Shown here: in pieces, positions 51,807-60,122 of the stretch
How the letters are laid out: each line of letters opens with the position of its first letter
Position numbering within the stretch: the stretch's first letter is position 1
From: Exiguobacterium sp. BMC-KP
GTDB taxonomy: Bacteria; Bacillota; Bacilli; Exiguobacteriales; Exiguobacteriaceae
Assembly: GCF_001275385.1 (NCBI RefSeq)
Contig: NZ_LGIW01000012.1
Span: 186,001-250,000, forward strand
Direction of reading: 5' to 3'
DNA: 64,000 nucleotides
Position numbers and translations under genes: made by a program
Notes under the pieces: model-generated
Databases searched by the model: none
What the model was told of the DNA's origin: nothing
The model's input: the letters and a program-made list of their open reading frames with translations, nothing else

Positions 51807-51835
51807 ACTATAGCGAGAATAATTCTCATTGTCAA
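51807..51835 (-). promoter_or_regulatory. promoter of the eight-gene iron/glycan operon
   Basis: On the minus strand TTGACA (51835-51830), 17-bp spacer, TATAGT (51812-51807), about 65 bp before the lipoprotein start. Near-consensus sigma-A promoter. Confidence 0.85.
51814..51828. promoter_or_regulatory. Fur box inside the operon promoter
   Basis: CGAGAATAATTCTCA fits the 7-1-7 Fur consensus TGATAATNATTATCA in outline, and GAGAAT-A-ATTCTC is a perfect dyad. It fills the spacer between -35 and -10, so Fur-Fe binding would block RNA polymerase. Confidence 0.8.
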
Positions 51836-51854
51836 TTGAACTTTAAATAAAAAA

Positions 51855-51883
51855 ATGGCTTTGGAGCGGGGCTCCAAAGCCAT
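51855..51883 (-). terminator. intrinsic terminator of the YbjN-like gene
   Basis: ATGGCTTTGGAGC ggg GCTCCAAAGCCAT followed by TTTTTTATTT on the minus strand; it isolates the Fur operon from upstream reading. Confidence 0.85.
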
Positions 51884-51897
51884 TCAGAAATGAAAAA

Positions 51898-52425
51898 TCA
51901 GAACTGTTCATACAGTTTTGTCAAATACGTGTAGACTTCGTCTGATGCTTGGAACATCATGACAGAATGTCCGAAGATCGCAGCTGGATTGAAGCCGTGA
52001 TCAAGGTCGATCGTTGATGCAATTGTAACATCGCGGTCGCTATCGAGAACGACGCGGAAGTATTTGAACTCTTGGTTAAAGTCGTTGATGGCGTTAAGAA
52101 TCGGAAGATCCTCGACACCGTCTGGTACGTGTGTCACTGTACGAGCGAACAATTCGACATCTGTTGTCGTCTTACTGAAGACGATCATCATCATCGGTTC
52201 TGCTCCAGCAGGTGTTTTTTCTTGTGTCATGAAGAAGACGTGTGTTTCATTTTCACGTGCTTCCATTGGAATGCCTTTTTCCACGAGGAAAGCTTGGAAT
52301 GCTTCCAAGTGTTGTTGCTGTTGCGGTGCAATTCCTTGTTCGTTTGTTTCGGGTTGACGATCTTGGTGAATCGGTGTCACTTTATTATTCTCGTTTGATT
52401 CGTTCGAGTTACGTTCCTGGTCCAT
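51898..52425 (-). CDS. YbjN-domain-like protein
   Basis: 175 residues. The first 40 residues are low-complexity (Asn, Glu, Gln-rich) and probably disordered. The rest is one alpha/beta domain: HLEAFQAFLVEKGI, then MMIVFSKTTTDVELFARTV, ILNAINDFNQEFKYFRVVLDSDRDVTIASTIDLD and a C-terminal helix. That order matches YbjN/type III secretion chaperone-like proteins. Function unknown. Ribosome site AAAGGGGG before ATG 52425. Monocistronic. Confidence 0.7.
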   Translation of the reverse strand: MDQERNSNESNENNKVTPIHQDRQPETNEQGIAPQQQQHLEAFQAFLVEKGIPMEARENETHVFFMTQEKTPAGAEPMMMIVFSKTTTDVELFARTVTHVPDGVEDLPILNAINDFNQEFKYFRVVLDSDRDVTIASTIDLDHGFNPAAIFGHSVMMFQASDEVYTYLTKLYEQF

Positions 52426-52560
52426 TGCAAAATCCCCCTTTATATACTATAAATTCAGTTTCAAGCATTTCAGAAGGAATTGCAACTAATGTCCGTTAAG
52501 ATAGGAAGAAAATACAAAAGGCAGAGATATGTCTTGTTTGTGAATCTACGAGCAACTGAC

Positions 52561-52589
52561 TTGAAATGGCATACCTAACAGGGTATATT
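52561..52589 (+). promoter_or_regulatory. promoter of the CoA-disulfide reductase fusion gene
   Basis: TTGAAA (52561-52566), 17-bp spacer, TATATT (52584-52589). Confidence 0.65.
52571..52586. promoter_or_regulatory. CstR/CsoR-like operator
   Basis: ATACCTAACAGGGTAT: one mismatch from the ATACCC-N4-GGGTAT dyad bound by CsoR-family persulfide sensors. It overlaps the spacer and -10 of the promoter. No cstR gene is in the window. Confidence 0.6.
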
Positions 52590-52624
52590 AGGTGACAGAT
52601 AGAAACTCAAGGAGGAATCATCAG

Positions 52625-55078
52625 ATGAAAACGATCATCGTAGGCGGCGTCGCTGGTGGCGCTACGGCAGCAGCACGACTGCGTCGGATTGACGAAACGG
52701 CAGAAATCATTTTGCTTGAACGGGGAAAAGAGATTTCGTTCGCAAACTGTGGACTGCCTTACTATATCGGAGATGTCATCAAGGATCGCAATAAATTACT
52801 CGTCCAGACGCCTGAAGGCATGCATGCGCGGTTTAATTTAGACGTCCGCAATTTGTCGGAAGCGATTCGCATCAATCGTGAAGCGAAAACAATCACGATC
52901 CGCAACGTCGAGACGGGTGAAGAATACGACGAATCGTATGATCATCTGATTCTTTCTCCAGGTGCAAAACCGATTCGTCCGAACATTCCGGGACTGAGTG
53001 ATGCGACGAACGTCTTTACGCTACGCAACATCCCGGATACGGATCGGATGCGGGAATACGTCGATACGACGCGCCCTGATACAGCACTTGTCATCGGCGG
53101 TGGTTTCATTGGTCTTGAGATGGCAGAAAATCTTGCTGAACGAGGAGCGCGCGTCACTCTCGTCGAAATGGCAGATCAAGTCATGGCTCCAATCGACCCG
53201 GAAATGGCGGCAATCGTTCATGAACACTTGCGTGCAAAAGGCGTCGAGTTGATTTTAGAAGATGGTGTCGCTCGGTTTGAAGAGGCAGGTCGTCGTGTCG
53301 TCTTAACAAGCGGACGCGTGATTGCGACAGAAATGAATATTCTGTCGATTGGGGTCGCACCGGAGAGTACTCTCGCGGCGGATGCTGGTTTAACGCTTGG
53401 AATCAAGCAGACGATTCAAGTTGATGATCAACTGCGGACATCTGATCCATCGATCTTTGCGATTGGTGATGCGATTGAAGTTAAAGACTATATCACGAAG
53501 GAAGCAACACATGTGCCACTCGCGTGGCCAGCGAACCGTCAAGGGCGTCTCGTCGCTGATATCATCGCTGGGCGCGACGTCCGGTACAGCGGCACACTCG
53601 GAACAGCAGTAGCAAAAGTCTTCGATTTGACGGTTGCTTCGACAGGTAACAATGAGAAACGGTTGCGTCAGCTCGGTCTGCGTTATGAAGCTGTGCACCT
53701 GCATCCGGGATCGCATGCTGGGTACTACCCAGGAGCAAGTCCGATTTCGATGAAATTACTGTTTGATCCAATTGAAGGAACGATCTACGGAGCACAGGCA
53801 ATTGGCATGATAGGCGTTGAAAAACGAATCGACGTCCTAGCAACTGCAATCAAAGGTGGATTGACGGTTCTCGATTTACCAGATCTCGAATTATCATATG
53901 CACCACCGTATAGTTCAGCAAAAGATCCGGTCAATATTGCAGGATATATCGCGTCGAATATTGTGCTTGGTGACAGCGCGAACGTTCATTGGCACGAAAT
54001 CGATGCGATCGTTGCGAACGGCGGTTTGTTACTCGATGTACGTGAACCATCAGAAAACGAATTAGGCGCGATTCCGGGATCGGTCAACATCTCGTTACCG
54101 ACGTTACGTGAGAAGTTGGATGATCTACCGAAGGATCAAACGATCTATGTGACGTGCCAAGTCGGATTACGTGGATATGTCGCGAGTCAACTGTTACAAC
54201 AACACGGTTATGATGTGAAAAACTTAAGTGGCGGCTACAAAACATGGTCGGTCGTTCATCGCGATCAAGAAGCGCGAAGCCAATCGAAGGAGGAGACAGC
54301 TGTGACGGTAACGAAACGTGAACCAGAAACGAAGACTGCACCGGAACAAGTGACTCTGCTCGATACGTGCGGCTTACAGTGCCCAGGTCCAATCTTAGAG
54401 TTAAAAACAAAGATCGATCAAATGACAGACGGCGAGCAAATTTTCGTCAAAGCGTCTGATCCCGGTTTCTTACCAGACGTTCAAGCATGGGCGAAAAAAT
54501 TAGGGCATACCGTCCATTCAGCGGAGATGAATCAAGGGGTCGTTGAGGTTTTACTGGAAAAAGGACAAGGAGAGACAGCTGCTGTAGCACCAGTTCAGGT
54601 CAATCCAGCAGATGATGCGACGATGGTCGTTTTCAGTGGTGATCTCGATAAAGCACTTGCGTCTTTCGTCATCGCACAAGGTGCACAAGCGATGGGGAAA
54701 CAAGTGACGATGTTCTTTACGTTCTGGGGCTTGAACGTCATTCGAAAACCAGACGCACCAGCAGTCGAAAAAGCGGCTATTGAGCGGATGATGGGTATGA
54801 TGATGCCGAAACACGCCGGGGAGCTACCACTCTCGAACATGAACATGGCAGGAGCCGGTCAAAAAATGATGAAAAAAGTCATGAAGGACAAACAAGTTGA
54901 TGCGCTTGAGACGATGATGGCAAAAGCACAAGCCGCGGGTGTTCGGATGATCGCCTGCACCATGTCGATGGACATCATGGGCATCAAAAAAGAAGAACTT
55001 CTCGATGATATTGATTACGGTGGTGTCGCGAGTTACCTTGGTGCAACGGACGGTGCTAACCTGAATCTGTTCATTTAA
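52625..55078 (+). CDS. four-domain persulfide protein: CoA-disulfide reductase, rhodanese, TusA and DsrE-like
   Basis: 817 residues from ATG 52625 (AAGGAGGA). Domains in order: FAD/NAD reductase (1-445) with redox Cys42 in FANCGLPYYIGD; rhodanese (about 460-550) with Cys511 in VTCQVGLRGY; TusA (about 578-645) with DTCGLQCPGP (Cys582, Cys586); and a DsrE/F-peroxiredoxin-like domain (about 665-817) with Cys778 in MIACTMSMD. It could reduce CoA or polysulfides and pass the sulfane sulfur through three carriers on one chain. The CstR-like operator suggests induction by sulfide or persulfide. Confidence 0.92.
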   Translation: MKTIIVGGVAGGATAAARLRRIDETAEIILLERGKEISFANCGLPYYIGDVIKDRNKLLVQTPEGMHARFNLDVRNLSEAIRINREAKTITIRNVETGEEYDESYDHLILSPGAKPIRPNIPGLSDATNVFTLRNIPDTDRMREYVDTTRPDTALVIGGGFIGLEMAENLAERGARVTLVEMADQVMAPIDPEMAAIVHEHLRAKGVELILEDGVARFEEAGRRVVLTSGRVIATEMNILSIGVAPESTLAADAGLTLGIKQTIQVDDQLRTSDPSIFAIGDAIEVKDYITKEATHVPLAWPANRQGRLVADIIAGRDVRYSGTLGTAVAKVFDLTVASTGNNEKRLRQLGLRYEAVHLHPGSHAGYYPGASPISMKLLFDPIEGTIYGAQAIGMIGVEKRIDVLATAIKGGLTVLDLPDLELSYAPPYSSAKDPVNIAGYIASNIVLGDSANVHWHEIDAIVANGGLLLDVREPSENELGAIPGSVNISLPTLREKLDDLPKDQTIYVTCQVGLRGYVASQLLQQHGYDVKNLSGGYKTWSVVHRDQEARSQSKEETAVTVTKREPETKTAPEQVTLLDTCGLQCPGPILELKTKIDQMTDGEQIFVKASDPGFLPDVQAWAKKLGHTVHSAEMNQGVVEVLLEKGQGETAAVAPVQVNPADDATMVVFSGDLDKALASFVIAQGAQAMGKQVTMFFTFWGLNVIRKPDAPAVEKAAIERMMGMMMPKHAGELPLSNMNMAGAGQKMMKKVMKDKQVDALETMMAKAQAAGVRMIACTMSMDIMGIKKEELLDDIDYGGVASYLGATDGANLNLFI

Positions 55079-55096
55079 TTTAAAAGGATTGTTTAT

Positions 55097-55145
55097 AAAA
55101 ACGTGTCAAACCTCACATCTGATGTGAGGTTTGACACGTTTTTTG
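55097..55145 (+). terminator. intrinsic terminator
   Basis: A 21-bp perfect stem (AAAAACGTGTCAAACCTCAC with complement) around TCTGA, T6 following. Confidence 0.9.
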
Positions 55146-55197
55146 TCGTCTAAGGTATGGATGAGTTTGATTTTTCAAAAAAAATTGCGTATGATAA

Positions 55198-55209
55198 TTC
55201 ACATGTGAA
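55198..55209. promoter_or_regulatory. 12-bp palindrome at the second AGCS symporter promoter
   Basis: TTCACATGTGAA lies directly after a TATGAT/GATAAT -10-like stretch and 52 bp before the symporter start. Candidate operator, regulator unknown. Confidence 0.4.
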
Positions 55210-55261
55210 AAAAGTTTACATCTAAAAAGAGAAACTATGTGGTGGAAGTGGAGGCAATCGG

Positions 55262-56707
55262 ATGGAGAAACAGGTAATGGATGTGGTCAATAGAATCAGC
55301 GACACGTTATGGACGAACGTGCTGATTATCTTACTCGTCGGACTCGGGATTTATTTTACATTCCGGATGCGGTTCGTTCAATTCCGGATGATACCGGAGA
55401 TGTTACGCTTACTGTTCCAAGGAACGGATAAAGGGAAAGATGGTGTGTCACCGTTCCAAGCATTCGCTATCAGTACAGCAGCCCGTGTCGGAACCGGCAA
55501 CATTGCGGGTGTCGCAGCTGCAATCGCACTCGGTGGACCGGGAGCGGTTTTCTGGATGTGGTTGATTGCCTTGATTGGGTCGGCGTCAGCATTCGTCGAA
55601 AGTACACTCGCTCAAATTTATAAAGTACGTGATGATAAGGCGTGGCGTGGGGGCCCTGCCTACTACATGGAAAAAGCACTTGGTCAGCGGTGGTTAGGAA
55701 TCTTATTTAGCGTATTGATTACGATTTCATTTGGATTTGTCTTTAATTCTTTGCAATCGAACACGATTTCACTCTCACTTCAAAATCAATATGGTTTTGA
55801 TAAGATGTGGATTACTGTCGCATTAGTCGTACTGACTGCACTCGTCATTTTTGGTGGCGTCCGTAGTATCGCGACGGTTGCTTCATTCCTCGTACCGATT
55901 ATGGCAGGTGGTTACATCTTGATCGCGCTGTATATCATGGTGACGAATCTTGAAGTACTGCCAAGTATTTTTAAATTGATCTTCCAAGAAGGTTTATTTG
56001 AGTTAAAGACTCTCGCAGGCGGAGCAGTAGGGGCAGCGCTCTTGAACGGTATCCGCCGTGGGTTGTTCTCGAACGAAGCGGGTATGGGTTCGGCACCGAA
56101 TGCCGCAGCAACGGCAGAGGTCTCTCACCCGGTTAAACAAGGACTGATCCAATCGTTCGCCGTTTTCGTTGATACGTTGATGGTCTGTTCGGCAACAGCG
56201 ATGATCGTTCTCGTCAGTGGGGTTCCGACGAAAGATGCGAATGGCGATGCTTTAGCTGGTATTGATTTAGCACAGGGAGCGCTTTCGTCACAAGTCGGAT
56301 CGCTTGCGACAGGTTTTATGGTACTCGCGATTTTCCTCTTTGCGTTTAGTTCCGTCGTCGGAAACTATTACTATGGTGAATCGAACATTAACTTCATCCG
56401 TGAAGATAAGAAAATCATCACGATGTATCGAGTAATCGTGCTTGCAATGATCGTTTTCGGATCCCTCGTCGAATCGGCGAGCCTTGTTTGGGCTTTAGCA
56501 GATATCTTCATGGGACTGATGGCTGTCGTCAATCTGTATGCGATCTTCCGTCTTTCAAAAATCGCGAAACTGGCGCTCGAAGATTATGTCGGGCAACGAA
56601 AAGCTGGAAAAGAGCCACGATTCTATGCGGATTCGATTCCAAATTTGCCAGGGAAAGATACGCTTGAAGCATGGCAGGAATCAGAAAAAGATGAACAAGC
56701 GATATAA
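55262..56707 (+). CDS. AGCS-family sodium:amino acid symporter, second copy
   Basis: 481 residues, about eleven membrane helices. Same family marks as the 9373 protein: LLVGLGIYFTFRMRFVQFRM, STAARVGTGNIAGVAAAIALGGPGAVFWMW near 75-105 and GLFSNEAGMGSAPNAAAT near 275. Divergence is high enough that substrate preference may differ (alanine, glycine or glutamine). GGAAGTGGAGG precedes ATG 55262. Stands alone with its own promoter palindrome and terminator, with no alanine catabolic genes nearby. Confidence 0.9.
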   Translation: MEKQVMDVVNRISDTLWTNVLIILLVGLGIYFTFRMRFVQFRMIPEMLRLLFQGTDKGKDGVSPFQAFAISTAARVGTGNIAGVAAAIALGGPGAVFWMWLIALIGSASAFVESTLAQIYKVRDDKAWRGGPAYYMEKALGQRWLGILFSVLITISFGFVFNSLQSNTISLSLQNQYGFDKMWITVALVVLTALVIFGGVRSIATVASFLVPIMAGGYILIALYIMVTNLEVLPSIFKLIFQEGLFELKTLAGGAVGAALLNGIRRGLFSNEAGMGSAPNAAATAEVSHPVKQGLIQSFAVFVDTLMVCSATAMIVLVSGVPTKDANGDALAGIDLAQGALSSQVGSLATGFMVLAIFLFAFSSVVGNYYYGESNINFIREDKKIITMYRVIVLAMIVFGSLVESASLVWALADIFMGLMAVVNLYAIFRLSKIAKLALEDYVGQRKAGKEPRFYADSIPNLPGKDTLEAWQESEKDEQAI

Positions 56708-56708
56708 G

Positions 56709-56742
56709 AGAAGAGAGTCAGAGAAATCTGGCTCTTTTTTTT
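56709..56742 (+). terminator. intrinsic terminator
   Basis: AGAGTCAGA gaaa TCTGGCTCT (56714-56735) plus T-run. Confidence 0.7.
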
Positions 56743-56793
56743 GTATAGAACGAATTTAAAAAGGGAATACAGAGTACAGAAGGGAGGGGGAGA

Positions 56794-57255
56794 ATGGAAA
56801 ACGTACATTTCGTCCGCGTCACAGATGCGGTCTGGGAGTCGTTCGGAAACGATCCCCACATCATCATGGACTGGATTTTATTCATTCATGAGACACAACC
56901 CGATCATGAACAATTATTTGCTCTCGAACAGACGAACGCCATCTACCATTTAATGAATCAAATCGATATCTATATCGATCAGAACACGCACTATAATCTT
57001 GGTCGAGCAATCGTTGGCGAAGAGTTGATCGTCAACGAAGAAAAAGCGGCAATCGTCGGCATTCTTCCTTTACCGCTTCTGATCATTTCCGCTGAAGTGA
57101 TGCGCAATTTCGATCAACGGGCACTCGCTTCGATTCATGATGAAGCCGGGACACCTGGAGAATTCGAGGATGTCTGGGAACAGTTTGCTGATCTTCGTGC
57201 CTATTTTCAGAAGGCGGAAGAAGCAGAAGATACGATATTGATTTATTACGTATGA
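56794..57255 (+). CDS. unknown protein, possibly DUF1877-like
   Basis: 153 residues. ATG 56794 lies after GGGAGGGGGAGA. The protein is acidic and soluble: MENVHFVRVTDAVWESFGNDP, a helix with FALEQTNAIYHLMNQIDIYID, then NYNLGRAIVGEE-like and ILPLPLLIISAEVMRNFDQRAL. The central pattern (house of a Gly-rich strand followed by a Pro and an EV-x5-L helix) recalls DUF1877 proteins, which have no known activity. Family assignment is tentative. Confidence 0.65.
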   Translation: MENVHFVRVTDAVWESFGNDPHIIMDWILFIHETQPDHEQLFALEQTNAIYHLMNQIDIYIDQNTHYNLGRAIVGEELIVNEEKAAIVGILPLPLLIISAEVMRNFDQRALASIHDEAGTPGEFEDVWEQFADLRAYFQKAEEAEDTILIYYV

Positions 57256-57266
57256 TCAGCTCAACC

Positions 57267-57316
57267 GATAAAAAGAGACCCGCTTCCAAGTCGTGGACTG
57301 GAAACGGGTCTCTTCA
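57267..57316. terminator. bidirectional terminator
   Basis: AGAGACCCG (57274-57282) and CGGGTCTCT (57305-57313) with inner TTCCA / TGGAA pairing. Confidence 0.75.
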
Positions 57317-57375
57317 TTCATATGAATCAAGATGTTCTCACACTGAAGTTCATCTCTTTTATAGTAACCTTTAAC

Positions 57376-58188
57376 TTAAAAATCGATTTCGTCCGGGTCC
57401 GGTCCGAGGCGGACGTCTGTTGCTAGACGATCAATTTTCTCAAGATCATCTGCATCGAGTTGGAAATCAAAGACGTCGAAGTTTTCCGCAATGCGTTCAG
57501 GTGTAACGGATTTCGGAAGAGCGACGATGCCGTTGTCGAGGTGCCAACGTAAGACGACTTGTGAAGGTGTCTTGCCGTGCTTCTCTGCGATTTCCTTGAA
57601 ATCGTTGATTTCGAGGAATTTCCCTTGCATGAGTGGGCTCCATGCTTCGACTTGGATGTTGTGATCTTGCAAGTATTCGTGCAGTTCGTGTTGCGGCAAT
57701 TGTGGATGCAACTCGACTTGGTTGATCATTGGTGCCATCAAGCCCTCTTCTGCCAATGTATCGAGGTGATGTTCCTTGAAGTTCGAGACACCGATCGCTT
57801 TGATCTTGCCTGCTTCATATAGTTCAACCATCGCTTTCCACGCTTCGATATAGCCTTCGACCGGCCAGTGGATCAGGTAGAGGTCAAGATAATCTGTTTC
57901 GAGACGTTCGAGCGATTCTGCGAATGCTTCCTTCGTCCGACCGGCACGAATATCATCGTTCCAGACTTTTGACGTTAAGAAGAGATCCTCACGTTTCACG
58001 CCGCTTTCCTTGATTCCTTTTGCGACACCGCGCTCGTTTTTGTATACAGCAGCTGTATCAATGTGACGATAGCCGACGCGTAGTGCTTCAGCGACAGCAG
58101 CAGGTGCTTCTGTCTCTTCATCTACTTGCCAGACACCGAATCCGATTTGGGGAATCGTAATACCATTTGAAAGTTTTGCGTATTGCAT
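57376..58188 (-). CDS. aldo/keto reductase (AKR5-like)
   Basis: 270 residues. Catalytic tetrad positions are all present: Asp in YRHIDTAAVYKNE, Tyr in the same motif, Lys in FLTSKVWNDD and His in YLIHWPVEGY. IGVSNFKEHHL and the late LPKSVTPERIAENFDVFDF bind NADPH. Close in plan to B. subtilis YvgN/YtbE, which reduce methylglyoxal and other aldehydes. Ribosome site GAGGAGGAG before ATG 58188. Monocistronic, no specific operator seen. Confidence 0.93.
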   Translation of the reverse strand: MQYAKLSNGITIPQIGFGVWQVDEETEAPAAVAEALRVGYRHIDTAAVYKNERGVAKGIKESGVKREDLFLTSKVWNDDIRAGRTKEAFAESLERLETDYLDLYLIHWPVEGYIEAWKAMVELYEAGKIKAIGVSNFKEHHLDTLAEEGLMAPMINQVELHPQLPQHELHEYLQDHNIQVEAWSPLMQGKFLEINDFKEIAEKHGKTPSQVVLRWHLDNGIVALPKSVTPERIAENFDVFDFQLDADDLEKIDRLATDVRLGPDPDEIDF

Positions 58189-58348
58189 GTGTTACTCCTC
58201 CTCATAAAACATAGTTTTAGATTTGCTCGTTTAGTTTAGCATGAACGAACGAAGACGTCCGTTTCCATGCTCATGGAGAAATAGAATGCGGTAAAATAGA
58301 AGAGAATTCATAAAATCTGACCGTATGTCAGAAAGAGGGGGAGAAAAG

Positions 58349-58552
58349 ATGGCTCAAAAGAATAAAAAGTTATCAAAGGGAGCTTGGCTCAGTATTGGTG
58401 CCTTGTTGGTCACACAAGCAGTTAGTCTGTTTCTCAGTGCTCGAAAGTCAGGACGTAATCCATGGGTTTGGGGAGGAGCTGGACTCGTTCAATTTCCACT
58501 TCCGGCAATCGCCTATTTGATTTTAGAAAGACAAGCAAAGCAGAAAAAATAA
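58349..58552 (+). CDS. small membrane protein of unknown function
   Basis: 67 residues from ATG 58349, five bases after AGAGGGGGAG. Basic N terminus (MAQKNKKLSKG), two hydrophobic segments (AWLSIGALLVTQAVSLFLSA and GLVQFPLPAIAYLIL) and a basic tail RQAKQKK. No known family. The tight ribosome site and flanking terminator support it as a real gene. Confidence 0.65.
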   Translation: MAQKNKKLSKGAWLSIGALLVTQAVSLFLSARKSGRNPWVWGGAGLVQFPLPAIAYLILERQAKQKK

Positions 58553-58557
58553 TAAAA

Positions 58558-58586
58558 ACAGGTCCGATCATGACGATCGGACCTGT
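58558..58586. terminator. bidirectional terminator
   Basis: ACAGGTCCGATC atgac GATCGGACCTGT between the small membrane protein gene and the NhaC-family gene. Confidence 0.8.
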
Positions 58587-58592
58587 TGTCGA

Positions 58593-59903
58593 TTAAGAAG
58601 AAATTTTTTCTTGCTTCGTCGATGTCTTTTTCATGCGTGGGAATCCGAAGAAGATGGCGATTGATCCACAAATGAAGAGTAGGAACGGATAGAACAGATA
58701 CGGAATCAGTTCAGGAGAAGCCGTCTTCGTCAACTCCGCTGCAATCAAAAGCTGTGCTCCATACGGGATGATGCCTTGAATACCACAAGAGAAGATATCG
58801 AGGATACTCGCCGATTTCTTACGATCAACTTCATACGTATCTGCTATTTCAGCTGCTAGTGGTCCAGCGACCAAAATCGAGATCGTATTGTTTGCCGTCG
58901 CAAGGTTTGTTGCGCTGACGAGTGCTGCCATACTGAATTCAGCACCACGACGTTGTGAAATCTTGCGTGTCAGCGTCTCTTTTAAGAAAGCAATTCCGCC
59001 GTTGAACGTAATCAAGCTGACGAGACCACCCATGAGGAGTGTCAAAATTGAAATCTCAGCCATTCCTAACATCCCTTCGGACATCGAGAGGACGAATCCA
59101 CTTAAGCCGAAGCTACCGTCGATCATACCGATGATGCCGGTGAGTAACGTACCACCGATGAGAACAAGAATGACGTTGACGCCAAAGATCGCTAGTACGA
59201 TGACGGCAAGGTACGGAATCAATTTATAGAACTCGAATGCTTTTGCTTCGACGACGTCACCAGAACCAGACACGAATGCGAGTAGGATGACCGTCAAGAT
59301 GGCAGCCGGGAGAACGATCATGAAGTTCGTTCGGAATTTATCGCGCATGTTCGTTTTTTGTGTCCGAACGGCAGCAATCGTCGTATCGGAAATGAATGAC
59401 AAGTTATCTCCGAACATCGATCCACCAACGACAGCTGCCGCTGCGATGGCAACATTGATACCTGTCGCTTCATGAATACCGAAGGCGATGGGAGCAAGTG
59501 CAGCAATCGTTCCAGTTGATGTTCCCATTGCCATCGAAATGAAGGCGGCGATGATGAACAGACCACTCATGAGGAGCGAGGGAGGCAAGAACGTCAAGGC
59601 AGCATTAACGGTTGCATCGATTGCACCGATCGCTTCTGCAGTACCAGAAAACGTACCGGCTAATAAGAAGATGAAGACCATGATCATGATATCAGGATTC
59701 CCGGCACCAGTCGCAATCCGTTCGACGGTCTGGTTGATACTCCCTTTCGTTGTGATTGCAGCAAAGATTAAAGCGATCAAAGCGGCGATAAGAATCGGGA
59801 ATTTGTAAAAGTCGTCATAAAAGATTCCGGCACCGATAAAGAGGACCAGGAATACGACGAGAGGAAGCAGTGCCCATTTGTTAGGCGTAATCGTTTCATT
59901 CAT
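58593..59903 (-). CDS. NhaC-family transporter, probable methionine transporter (MetT-like)
   Basis: 436 residues from ATG 59903 (ACGAGGTGT upstream), eleven or twelve membrane helices. NhaC-superfamily motifs: AMGTSTGTIAALAPIAFGIHEATGINVAIAAAAVVGGSMFGDNLSFISDTTIAAVRTQ in outline near 130-190. By sequence alone it would be called a Na+/H+ antiporter. The SAM riboswitch directly upstream instead supports MetT, an NhaC-family group proposed from S-box control to import methionine with Na+ or H+. Function by regulation, not by assay. Confidence 0.82.
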   Translation of the reverse strand: MNETITPNKWALLPLVVFLVLFIGAGIFYDDFYKFPILIAALIALIFAAITTKGSINQTVERIATGAGNPDIMIMVFIFLLAGTFSGTAEAIGAIDATVNAALTFLPPSLLMSGLFIIAAFISMAMGTSTGTIAALAPIAFGIHEATGINVAIAAAAVVGGSMFGDNLSFISDTTIAAVRTQKTNMRDKFRTNFMIVLPAAILTVILLAFVSGSGDVVEAKAFEFYKLIPYLAVIVLAIFGVNVILVLIGGTLLTGIIGMIDGSFGLSGFVLSMSEGMLGMAEISILTLLMGGLVSLITFNGGIAFLKETLTRKISQRRGAEFSMAALVSATNLATANNTISILVAGPLAAEIADTYEVDRKKSASILDIFSCGIQGIIPYGAQLLIAAELTKTASPELIPYLFYPFLLFICGSIAIFFGFPRMKKTSTKQEKISS

Positions 59904-59930
59904 TGTTGACACCTCGTTTCTCAAAAATAC

Positions 59931-59967
59931 AAAAAAAGACCCCTTCGCAAGAAAGAAGGAGGTCTTT
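59931..59967 (-). terminator. terminator of the SAM riboswitch expression platform
   Basis: AAAGACC-C-CTTC ... GAAGG-A-GGTCTTT hairpin followed by T7 on the minus strand, between the aptamer and the transporter gene. Confidence 0.8.
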
Positions 59968-59982
59968 ATAAAATAAAGACGC

Positions 59983-60092
59983 TCTTCTTATCTCTCAAGC
60001 TTTCGCTTGCTGGATTTGGCACAGTACGAATCAAATCGTCCGCTGCCGAAACATCATCGGGCCAGTCCCTCCGTTTCTCGCGATAAAAAGAA
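59983..60092 (-). promoter_or_regulatory. SAM-I (S-box) riboswitch
   Basis: Reading the minus strand: a TTATC...GAGA lead, the invariant GGAGGGACTGGCCCGATGA, then GTTTCGGCAGC, GTGCCAAATCCAGC, and AAGCGAAAGCTTGAGAGATAAG closing P1. The order and spacing match the S-box aptamer. SAM binding would favour the terminator and turn off the NhaC-family gene when methionine/SAM is plentiful. Confidence 0.94.
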
Positions 60093-60122
60093 GTCATTCA
60101 ATTGTTGTAAAACACGTTTCTT

